Shown piece after piece: positions 49,468-57,071 of a DNA stretch of 64,000 nucleotides. How positions within the stretch are numbered: position 1 is the stretch's first letter; each line of letters starts with the position of its first letter. The notes under the pieces are model-generated. The model was not told where the DNA came from and ran no database searches. It saw nothing but the letters and a program-made list of their open reading frames with translations. Both the position numbers and the translations under genes were made by a program. This stretch comes from Amylibacter sp. (GTDB lineage: Bacteria; Pseudomonadota; Alphaproteobacteria; Rhodobacterales; Rhodobacteraceae). The stretch is taken from assembly GCA_021775355.1 (NCBI GenBank), contig JAJFHZ010000029.1, forward strand, positions 1 through 64,000. Reading direction: 5' to 3'.

Positions 49468-50714
49468 TTTTACGTCTTGCCTTTGGTTCACTTATGGCCC
49501 GTGCACTGACTGTTGGCATGACTATCCTTGCAATCGCTTTGTCGGTTGCGTTGTTTCTTGGGGTTGAAAAAGTACGCACTGGGGCTAAGGCTAGTTTTGC
49601 AGACACGATTTCGGGTACTGATTTGATAGTTGGTGCGCGGTCTGGTTCTGTGCAACTCTTGCTTTATTCGGTGTTCAGGATTGGAAATGCCACCAACAAC
49701 CTGACTTGGGAAAGCTACCAAGATATTGCCGCGCGGCCTGAAGTGGATTGGATTGTACCAATTTCATTGGGCGACAGTCATCACCAATTCCGTGTGATGG
49801 GAACGACAACCGCATTTTTCGATCGTTACAAGTATCGTTCTGGACAATCACTGGAGGTACGTGATGGCGCTATCATGTCTGATCTTTTCGACACAGTGAT
49901 CGGGGCCGATGTTGCTGCGACGCTTGGATATGAAATTAACGACCCAATTGTGGTGGCGCATGGATTGGCTTCGTTCACTGAACATGATGATCAACCCTTT
50001 CGTGTTTCTGGTATTTTGGAAAAAACGGGAACGCCTGTAGATCGTACTGTGATTGTTAGCTTGAAAGCCATTGAGGCTATTCATGTAGATTGGAAAAGCG
50101 GCGCTAAGACCTCTGGCAAGTCGACAGCTGCTCATGTGATCCGAGAAATGGAACTGCAACCCCAAGCGGTGACGGCTGCCTTTGTCGGTGTCAAAGGTCG
50201 CTTGCAAGTCTTCGGCTTGCAAAGATCGATTAATGAATACAAACAAGAGCCGCTTTTGGCAGTCTTACCAGGTGTTGCATTGCAAGAACTCTGGCAGATC
50301 GTTGGTATTGCTGAAACTGCCCTGATAGCTGTTTCGGGAATGGTCGTTATTACAGCTCTTATAGGTATGATGGCCACGATCTTTTCCAGCCTGAATGAAC
50401 GTCGCCGCGAAATGGCGATCTTTCGGGCTATGGGTGCGCGGCCACGCGTTATTCTTGGGCTGCTGGTGCTAGAGGCTAGTTTAATGACAGCAATTGGCGC
50501 GATCTTGGGTCTTATGTTTCTTTATATCGGTCTCTTCATTGTACAACCGCTTGTCGATAGTGCGTTTGGGCTTTGGCTTCCAATCGATCCACCGACCTTG
50601 CGCGAGGTGTGGGTCTTATTGAGTGTTATAGCTGCTAGCGCAATTGTGAGCTTGGTACCTGCCTTGAGAGCCTATCGTTTATCTCTTGCCGATGGTATGA
50701 TGGTTAAAATTTAA
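49464..50714 (+). CDS. FtsX/MacB-type permease of the Zrg-like system
   Basis: The 416-residue inner-membrane protein has one N-terminal span (about 10-32), a large periplasmic domain (about 33-270) and three C-terminal spans, the FtsX arrangement. The FtsX-domain segment SLNERRREMAIFRAMGARPRV is very clear. Permeases of this fold normally act on lipoproteins, peptides or envelope signals by a mechanotransmission mechanism rather than as ion importers, which makes a zinc role mechanistically odd. It overlaps the ATPase gene by four bases and is 15 bases before the next gene. Confidence 0.88.
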   Translation: MILRLAFGSLMARALTVGMTILAIALSVALFLGVEKVRTGAKASFADTISGTDLIVGARSGSVQLLLYSVFRIGNATNNLTWESYQDIAARPEVDWIVPISLGDSHHQFRVMGTTTAFFDRYKYRSGQSLEVRDGAIMSDLFDTVIGADVAATLGYEINDPIVVAHGLASFTEHDDQPFRVSGILEKTGTPVDRTVIVSLKAIEAIHVDWKSGAKTSGKSTAAHVIREMELQPQAVTAAFVGVKGRLQVFGLQRSINEYKQEPLLAVLPGVALQELWQIVGIAETALIAVSGMVVITALIGMMATIFSSLNERRREMAIFRAMGARPRVILGLLVLEASLMTAIGAILGLMFLYIGLFIVQPLVDSAFGLWLPIDPPTLREVWVLLSVIAASAIVSLVPALRAYRLSLADGMMVKI

Positions 50715-50729
50715 AAAGGGTATGAGAAG

Positions 50730-51233
50730 ATGAGTTTATCACGCCGAAATTTTATTGCTGTTGCGACGGCTTTTGCTGGCCTACCGCGCAGTGTTCATGC
50801 AACAACACCGCGTGAGATTACCTGGGACGATCTTATCCCCCCAGGTGTGCCTTATTCCGAGATTGTTGGTGAAGGTGAGATGGATGAGCAAAATGATGTA
50901 TGGAGCCCTGTATTTGATGCAAATGCCACAAAGCTAAATGATGCTTTGGACGGCGCATATATCAAGATGCCTGGTTTCATTATTCCGATTGATATATCGA
51001 CAAAAGGTGTTACGAGCTTTGTTCTTGTGCCTTATGTTGGGGCTTGCATACACACGCCGCCGCCGCCGCCGAACCAATTGGTGTTTGTCACCAGTAAAAC
51101 ACCATGGCCCGATGATAACCTATGGGAGGCTGTATGGGTTATCGGACAAATGCAGCATGAATTGCAATCCACGGAAGTTGCTGAAACCGGGTATACTTTG
51201 GTTGCGGACAAGATGGAGGTTTACGTTTGGTAG
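50730..51233 (+). CDS. DUF3299 protein, first copy
   Basis: A 167-residue exported protein with a twin-arginine-like start (SRRNFIAVATAFAG) and a conserved core: ITWDDLIPPG (29-39), PGFIIPIDI, and GACIHTPPPPPNQLVFV, the Cys-His-Pro-rich segment that marks DUF3299. The Cys-x-His pair could bind metal. In zrg-type clusters DUF3299 proteins are part of the system, but their role is unknown. The stop overlaps the start of the next copy by seven bases. Confidence 0.85.
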   Translation: MSLSRRNFIAVATAFAGLPRSVHATTPREITWDDLIPPGVPYSEIVGEGEMDEQNDVWSPVFDANATKLNDALDGAYIKMPGFIIPIDISTKGVTSFVLVPYVGACIHTPPPPPNQLVFVTSKTPWPDDNLWEAVWVIGQMQHELQSTEVAETGYTLVADKMEVYVW

Positions 51234-51736
51234 ACTTTCGTTTGGATCGCAGAGCCGCTCTGGTTGGCATCGGTGCACTGACATTCCTTCCACAAATAAC
51301 CCACGCCAAAGACTACATTGATCTAGATTGGTCAGACCTGTTACCACACGGTCAGATAGCAATTCCACCAATGCTGCAGGATTTGATTGACCACGAACAA
51401 ACAAATCCCATGAGCCGGCAACCTGGATCTATGGGAGTGCGCTCCGATTGGAATGGTCAGATTGTTCGTATTCCAGGGTTCATCGTTCCTATTGATTATT
51501 CAGGGACCGGCGTGACAGCATTCATTCTTGTACCATTTGTGGGGGCATGTGTGCATGTACCACCCCCGCCTGCCAATCAGCTTGTTTTTGTTACGACGGA
51601 AACAGCGCATGAGAGCATAGGATTATATGAATCTGTGGATGTAATTGGAATCTTTGGAACAGCTTCAATAACAACCCAGCTTGCGCAAGTTGCTTATGCT
51701 CTATCCGCAGATCGCATTATACCTTACAAAAGGTAG
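51227..51736 (+). CDS. DUF3299 protein, second copy
   Basis: A 169-residue paralogue of the gene before it, with the start VDFRLDRRAALVGIGALTF giving a possible twin-arginine signal. It has the same core motif in the form GACVHVPPPPANQLVFV and the matching IDLDWSDLLPHG near residues 32-43. The start is TTG at 51227, supported by GGAGGT six bases upstream, and it overlaps the previous stop. The two copies differ at most positions outside the core, so the duplication is old and the proteins may form a pair. Confidence 0.85.
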   Translation: MVDFRLDRRAALVGIGALTFLPQITHAKDYIDLDWSDLLPHGQIAIPPMLQDLIDHEQTNPMSRQPGSMGVRSDWNGQIVRIPGFIVPIDYSGTGVTAFILVPFVGACVHVPPPPANQLVFVTTETAHESIGLYESVDVIGIFGTASITTQLAQVAYALSADRIIPYKR

Positions 51737-51784
51737 CGAACGCTAAACCCACTTCAGAGAACATCTATACGAATATCCGCTTTG

Positions 51785-51848
51785 TCCGCTTAGCTGACGT
51801 TCGCCTTGCGTCTGATGCTCATGTGGTCGCCAAAGGCAGCTTTGAGCC
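51785..51848 (+). repeat. Accessory-region repeat B
   Basis: Shares TCCGCTTA, then GACGTTC and the long CTGATGCTCATGTGGTCGCC string with copies A (44136) and C (52554). It lies 49 bases after the second DUF3299 gene. Confidence 0.65.
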
Positions 51849-51992
51849 TTTGCTACTTAAGTGGCAATGCAGCCAATGTCTGTTTATTGAAACACATATT
51901 GGCAAAGGTATCCACGACTTCGAGAAAGCCAACAATGGTCTCGAAATGCGCTTTAAGAGTTTTGATCCCACTGAGAGTGTATAACAATTACC

Positions 51993-52442
51993 TCAACAAT
52001 CTATTTTTCTGGGTTCAAGGGACAATGTGCCGATCTCTTCTATCAGTTCTCTATACTTGTCTTTAAATTTGAAGTGCACTGGAACCAGCTTACCAAGGTG
52101 CCTTTCGAAATCAATTAACAAAAACATCGCGCCACTGCTTTTAGTTGAAAGCACAACCAAATGTTGCTCGGCTAGCCCGTCGAAATCAGCTACTAAATAT
52201 ATGTTTCCGGCAATAAATTCAAACTGCGCCAAAACAGCGATAGAATCTTTAACTGTTTTAACCGCCGATTCCCTCCAAGAAAACATTTGTGACAATTTTT
52301 CAATTCCGGCAGTTGAGCCGTCCTCAATTGCAACCGAAACAAATTCACAAGTTTGCTCACGAGCGGAATTTTCCCCAGCATGCAAAACGGGAGCTGCAAA
52401 GTTGGCCGCGATTACTACTAACGCTGCAAGAGTTCTTTTCAT
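51993..52442 (-). CDS. Exported protein of unknown function
   Basis: I do not recognise a family. The 149-residue product has a signal peptide (about 1-22, ending LHA) and a mature part of mixed helices and strands with two cysteines (one near residue 32, one as the last residue) that could form a disulfide. It is A+T-rich and lies alone, on the opposite strand to the zinc operon, between two copies of the same repeat (B and C). That placement suggests insertion with the repeats. Confidence 0.65.
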   Translation of the reverse strand: MKRTLAALVVIAANFAAPVLHAGENSAREQTCEFVSVAIEDGSTAGIEKLSQMFSWRESAVKTVKDSIAVLAQFEFIAGNIYLVADFDGLAEQHLVVLSTKSSGAMFLLIDFERHLGKLVPVHFKFKDKYRELIEEIGTLSLEPRKIDC

Positions 52443-52553
52443 ACTAAACTACCAATCCCAATTCTTAGAAGTTTCGGCCTAATTCTGCGATAAACTAGAT
52501 GCAGTTATTCCAGAAAGCTTGGCTTTTAACAAGGAGAAGGAATTGTTGCTTTG

Positions 52554-52617
52554 TCCGCTTAACAGACGTTCACTCTTCGTCTGATGCTCATGTAGTCGTA
52601 ATGTCCGCTTTGAGCCC
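52554..52617 (+). repeat. Accessory-region repeat C
   Basis: Starts TCCGCTTAACAGACGTTC and includes TCTGATGCTCATGTAGTCG and TGTCCGCTTTGAGCCCA, matching copies A and B. It lies in the 283-base gap before the methyltransferase. Confidence 0.65.
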
Positions 52618-52725
52618 AAAGTTGCCTAACCCTTGCAAGGCGGCGAATGTCCGCTTCATACGAGCTCATTGACATGTAGTCTCGTCCGGGTGTTAATTTA
52701 GAAGCGCAGATAGTAGGGAGTATGG

Positions 52726-53559
52726 ATGCCAGAATTTCAGGAACCGGACACTTTCGCCGCTCTCGAAAAACGCGAATGGGCCAAAGCCGATGTGGCACAA
52801 TCCTATGCTAAAGTCTTTGCCAAGGCGGCGGACATGGTTGTTCCAACCTTGGTTGCTGCTGTCGGAGCCTGTGACGATTACGATGTACTCGACTTATGCT
52901 GCGGCCATGGCAATGTGGCGGTAGGCCTTCTCAAGGCAGGAGCTCGGGTAACTGGGCTTGATTTCTCACCTGTCATGCTTGAGATGGCGCAGGCAGCGGC
53001 GCCCGACGCACTGTTTGTTGAAGGCGACGCGATGGCCTTGAAATTTGAAGATCAATCATTTGATGCCGTAACAATCGGGTTTGGGATGCCACATGTGCCA
53101 GACCCCCCGAAAGTGGTAGCAGAGGCCCGCCGTGTTCTGCGTCCCGGTGGTCGGCTGGCGTTTTCAGTATGGTGTGGGTCGGAAGTCGACACTGCTCTTG
53201 GCTATGTTTTTGACGCCATTGCTCAATACGGTTCTTCAGGCATTACCTTGCCACCGGGGCCTGGGGCAAATGATTATGCTGATCCCACGCTGGCGTTTCC
53301 CGTTCTCGAGAAGGCTGGATTTACTAATTGCCGTCAATCTGTAGTCGCGTCGAAGTGGCAGGTTAATGACCCGGGTGCACCTTATGGTTTCTTCCTTGAG
53401 GGAACGGCCAGAGGCGGTGCTCTGTTGCGCCCGCAGCCATTAGCGAATGCGACAGCTATCCGAGCGGCAGTAGTTTCTAAAGTAATAGAAAAGCACGGAC
53501 CGGGACCTGAGTGGGACGTGCCAATTCCCGCAGTGGTAACCGTAGCGGTCGCAGTGTAG
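52726..53559 (+). CDS. Class I SAM-dependent methyltransferase
   Basis: The 277-residue protein has the Rossmann-type SAM motifs: motif I VLDLCCGHG (54-62), the acidic end of strand 2 at GLDFS (77-81) and FEDQSFDAVTIGFGMPHVPD (107-126). This is the UbiE/COQ5-like or general small-molecule type; the substrate cannot be told. GGGAG precedes the ATG at 52726. It lies alone between repeat C and the tRNA-Trp end of the region. Confidence 0.85.
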   Translation: MPEFQEPDTFAALEKREWAKADVAQSYAKVFAKAADMVVPTLVAAVGACDDYDVLDLCCGHGNVAVGLLKAGARVTGLDFSPVMLEMAQAAAPDALFVEGDAMALKFEDQSFDAVTIGFGMPHVPDPPKVVAEARRVLRPGGRLAFSVWCGSEVDTALGYVFDAIAQYGSSGITLPPGPGANDYADPTLAFPVLEKAGFTNCRQSVVASKWQVNDPGAPYGFFLEGTARGGALLRPQPLANATAIRAAVVSKVIEKHGPGPEWDVPIPAVVTVAVAV

Positions 53560-53846
53560 ACAACCTGAGTGATGTGGGCCCTTCATTAAAGCAGACGTTG
53601 CCGCCCTTGATGCCAACGGCAGCTTTGGCCGCATAGCGGTCATTCACACTCCCGCCCACAACCTAACTATATTGCCAACCTCTTGCAGCAGTACTTGGGG
53701 TTCTTTGATAAGGGGTGATATGATAAAAGCACGGCCCCATTCTGTTTCAAACAATCTAAAGAACCGCCCTCTATGCATCCTTTCAGATAGCATACCCCAA
53801 CCACACGGATTGGTGGTTTGTAAGCGAGCGGTTCATTGAATTGCTC

Positions 53847-54029
53847 CTACTTTGGATTATCCGTAGCCCACGATGCGCAGAGCGTATAGGTCATTTTTTT
53901 CGCATCAAACACTTTCTCAAATCTATCTGGCACTCTTTGCATTGCTACAACAAGACCGCCTTCTGGTGTTGTTTTAACAGTGGGTTTGTCAACATCTAGC
54001 ACCGTGGTACCCTTCGCAGCCTTTGTCAT
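53847..54029 (-). CDS. Small protein of unknown function (60 residues)
   Basis: No family is recognised. The product is short and without a signal peptide or membrane segment; it starts MTKAAKGTTVLDV and ends CASWATDNPK. The start has a strong AAGGAG site eight bases upstream, which is the main reason to trust it. A second GGAGG with an out-of-frame ATG lies further upstream, so a short leader frame is possible. Confidence 0.55.
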   Translation of the reverse strand: MTKAAKGTTVLDVDKPTVKTTPEGGLVVAMQRVPDRFEKVFDAKKMTYTLCASWATDNPK

Positions 54030-54356
54030 GACAATTGCTCCTTCTATGAATTATCCACATTTATAAACCTCCGTGTCATCATATAATTTAGAGGTCTAAA
54101 GTACAAAGCGGTCTGCTTGATGGTTTACGTACTGGCCTGCAATGGCAGCCATCACAGAAACTATCCCTTTCGAACAGCTCTACAGTAACCCTAAGATTAC
54201 CCAAATACACAACGGGTTTTTGGAAACAGTCTGTTGAACGGCGAAATAGGCGGTTTTAACTGCCAATTGTCCCCCATATGTCCCCCAGAACGAATAATGG
54301 CCGAACATCCATTATAGGATGAGTTACATAACTATCTGATATTAAAAGTAAAACTT
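54030..54356. other. Intergenic stretch before tRNA-Trp, no gene
   Basis: I see no supported gene here. The part next to the tRNA has short TGTCCCCC duplicates (about 54270-54293), of the sort often left beside island ends, but no integrase. Confidence 0.5.
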
Positions 54357-54432
54357 TGGCAGGGGCTGAGAGACTCGAACTCACGACCCTCGGTTTTGGA
54401 GACCGATGCTCTACCAACTGAGCTAAACCCCT
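54357..54432 (-). tRNA. trnW: tRNA-Trp (anticodon CCA), CCA encoded
   Basis: The complement folds as a full tRNA: acceptor AGGGGTT with AGCCCCT (one G-U pair), D-arm GCTCAGTTGGTAGAGC, anticodon arm TCGGT-CTCCAAA-ACCGA with CCA at the centre, T-arm with GTTCGAGTC, and encoded 3' CCA. In many proteobacteria this tRNA precedes secE; here it is some 34 kb away. Copies of its 3' end recur at 34.7 and 32.7 kb. Confidence 0.95.
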
Positions 54433-54586
54433 AGAAAACCAAAGTGAGCTTCAATTACGCAAGCTTTGCAGCATTTGCAAGCGGCAAGTAGATCCGTATG
54501 CAAAAAATACACCTCGTTTCAGTCACAGCAAAAAGTTGCGCAAGTTGGCGATTACATGTGGCCATAAACTCTGTACTATCCGGTAT

Positions 54587-55951
54587 ATGTCGAAACTTTT
54601 GAATTCCGGGGCAGAGCCCCCCAAAGTTAAACTGGTCACCGAAGTGTGGGGACCGATCAAATCTTTGATGGCCGCACGGCGCAATATTCTTGAGATTATT
54701 CCCGAGGCAGCCACCAAGCAGCCGATTGTATCCGGTCGCACAGGCAGTGTGCGCTGGCATATGGTGATGGAGCCACATGCCATCGGGCGTATATTAAAAG
54801 ACAATCTGGAAAATTATCCGAAATCCGATGTGACCAAAAATATTCTGGAACCTGCAATAGGCGACAGTATGTTTATTGCCGAAGGGGCACACTGGCGGTG
54901 GCAACGGCGTGCGGCCTCACCCGTATTTACACATCGCAATATTGCCAATCTGGCCCCGATCATGTCAGCGGCGGCAGACAGTGCCTGTGCGCGTATTGAT
55001 GCGGCGGGTGAAATTGTCGATATGTATGAAGAAATGATCACAACCACTTTTGACGTCATCTCGAACGTCACTTTCAGTGGATCCGATGCGATGGACAGCG
55101 CACAGGTGCATCATGCCATCGATCGGTACATCGCCCAAACCGCGCGGATTTCACTGTTCGATATTATAGGGGTTCCCACATGGGTGCCACGCCCTTCGCG
55201 TATATTTCAACCCAATGCCCTGAAAAAAATGAAAACAATCGCGGATATTGCGATTGCAAGTCGCAAGAAACATGGTTCGAAACCTGTACCTGACCTGCTT
55301 GATTTGTTGCTTGAAGGGCAAGACCCCGAAACCAAACGCCAGATGAATATGGCCGAATTGCGGGACAATCTGCTGACTTTTATCGTAGCCGGCCACGAAA
55401 CCACGGCATTAACCCTGTCATGGGCATTATATCTGTGCGCCTTTGATCCAGAGGTGCAAGATAAGCTGCGCGATGAAGCGCAATCCGTGTTGCAAGGTCG
55501 CACCGCGACAGCCGAAGATTGTGCAGCCTTGCCTTATACGGAACAGGTGATCAAAGAAGCGTTGCGCCTGTATCCGCCTGCCGCATTCGTGTCGCGCACG
55601 GCGCAGGGCAAAGACGTGCTTTGTGATCGTGATGTTCAACGTAAAGATACGGTGATGCTGCCGATTTATGCGCTGCACAGACACCACGCCATTTGGGATA
55701 ATCCGGATCGGTTCGACCCGATGCGTTTCGCGAACGGGCATAAACCTGACCGCTATTCATACCTGCCATTCGGCGACGGGCCACGGATTTGTATCGGCGC
55801 ACAATTCGCGATGATCGAAGCCACGATAATATTGGCAACACTGATTTCACGTTTCAATTTTGACCGGATCAAAGGCCGCGACCCGAAGCCGGTAATGGTT
55901 TTGACATTGCGACCCGAGGGCGGGGTACCCCTGAAGGTCAGTCGACTTTAG
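54587..55951 (+). CDS. Cytochrome P450
   Basis: The 454-residue soluble P450 has the I-helix AGHETT (268-273), the K-helix EALR (E324, R327) and the heme-binding loop FGDGPRICIG with Cys402 as the iron ligand. The lack of a membrane anchor is normal for bacterial enzymes, which need a ferredoxin or flavodoxin partner; none lies next to it. By sequence it is closest in style to fatty-acid or alkane hydroxylating CYP102/CYP4-like enzymes, but the substrate is unknown. I use the ATG at 54587; the upstream ATG at 54536 adds residues without family support. Confidence 0.92.
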   Translation: MSKLLNSGAEPPKVKLVTEVWGPIKSLMAARRNILEIIPEAATKQPIVSGRTGSVRWHMVMEPHAIGRILKDNLENYPKSDVTKNILEPAIGDSMFIAEGAHWRWQRRAASPVFTHRNIANLAPIMSAAADSACARIDAAGEIVDMYEEMITTTFDVISNVTFSGSDAMDSAQVHHAIDRYIAQTARISLFDIIGVPTWVPRPSRIFQPNALKKMKTIADIAIASRKKHGSKPVPDLLDLLLEGQDPETKRQMNMAELRDNLLTFIVAGHETTALTLSWALYLCAFDPEVQDKLRDEAQSVLQGRTATAEDCAALPYTEQVIKEALRLYPPAAFVSRTAQGKDVLCDRDVQRKDTVMLPIYALHRHHAIWDNPDRFDPMRFANGHKPDRYSYLPFGDGPRICIGAQFAMIEATIILATLISRFNFDRIKGRDPKPVMVLTLRPEGGVPLKVSRL

Positions 55952-57068
55952 CAACCTCTGCGCACATCTGACGCAAGCCTTCCCATTCCGATGGCGTTAA
56001 AACCGTTTCAAATGATCCATCGCCGATGGTGTCCGCTTCATTTGCGGCTTTCGCGCGCCCTGCCAGATCGGGATGGCTGGCCAAATGTGACAACAGTTCC
56101 GGCCCATCACCGTATTCTTCATTCAACCTGTCGAAAAAATCCGCCATCGGTGCAGACGGCAACTTTGTATCCGACATTAGTTTGTGCGCAAATATATCGG
56201 CATTGGCTTCAGCATCCTGACTGTAATTGGCCGCGATCAATTGCTCTGCAATCACCAAAGCCACGGTACCGCCTGCAAAATCACCGAATACCATACCCAA
56301 TATCCCCACTGAACCGGCGGAACGTAGCGTTAGGCGCGTGGGGTCGCGATTGATCACATGGCCCATTTCATGACCCAATACGGCGGCAACTTCTTCAGGG
56401 CTGTCTGCATCCTGTATCAAACCGTCAAACAAAACAATATGACCCCCCGGAACCGCGAACGCATTTGGCATTTCATGATTGAAAACCTTGATGTCCAACG
56501 GGTACGGACTGTCAATATATGCCGCCAGCCGCGTTGTCATTTTATCCAGTGCAGCCTGACCTTTTGGACCTGTACACGTCAGACCCGTATCATCGTCATA
56601 CCCCGTCAACAAACGTTCGATCTGGTTCAAACTGACACGGCCCAGTGCAATTTCGCGATCAACCGGGATCATCAAAGCCAACTGGTTTGCAAGGGCCGGA
56701 ATGATGACGAAAACGATAACAACTACGGATGTAACGGCACCCGTGCCCCACATACCGATACGTTTCCACATAGTTGCGGGAATATTCGATTTGTTCAAGT
56801 TTTGGGCAAGATTCGCCAGTCGGTTGGCCAAGACTTCATCCGCGATGTTAAGTCGCCCAAGGCCGCCCATCACCCGAAAGGACGTCCCTTTTTGACTGGC
56901 GACATCCGCAATATTACGTATATCATCATAGGCCCATTCCACAGAGACGTCTAATGTTGGGCCTGCAATAACAAGGCCATTTTCTTCGCAGGTAATATCG
57001 ACATGATGTTCCCGCGCAGATACACCATCATAAAAAGCAGCCATTGGCTGTTGGGAATCATCAACCAT
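55938..57068 (-). CDS. M48-family membrane-anchored metalloprotease
   Basis: A 376-residue protein with an N-terminal PH-like region (about 1-100), one membrane span (108-131) and an M48 protease domain with the zinc site HEMGH (233-237) and third ligand Glu287 in QDAEANAD. The segment NAFAVPGGHIVLFDGL is typical of M48 enzymes. It starts three bases after the DUF898 gene and probably acts with it at the membrane. Its 3' end runs 14 bases into the end of the P450 gene on the other strand. Confidence 0.9.
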   Translation of the reverse strand: MVDDSQQPMAAFYDGVSAREHHVDITCEENGLVIAGPTLDVSVEWAYDDIRNIADVASQKGTSFRVMGGLGRLNIADEVLANRLANLAQNLNKSNIPATMWKRIGMWGTGAVTSVVVIVFVIIPALANQLALMIPVDREIALGRVSLNQIERLLTGYDDDTGLTCTGPKGQAALDKMTTRLAAYIDSPYPLDIKVFNHEMPNAFAVPGGHIVLFDGLIQDADSPEEVAAVLGHEMGHVINRDPTRLTLRSAGSVGILGMVFGDFAGGTVALVIAEQLIAANYSQDAEANADIFAHKLMSDTKLPSAPMADFFDRLNEEYGDGPELLSHLASHPDLAGRAKAANEADTIGDGSFETVLTPSEWEGLRQMCAEVAKVD

Positions 57069-57071
57069 CGC

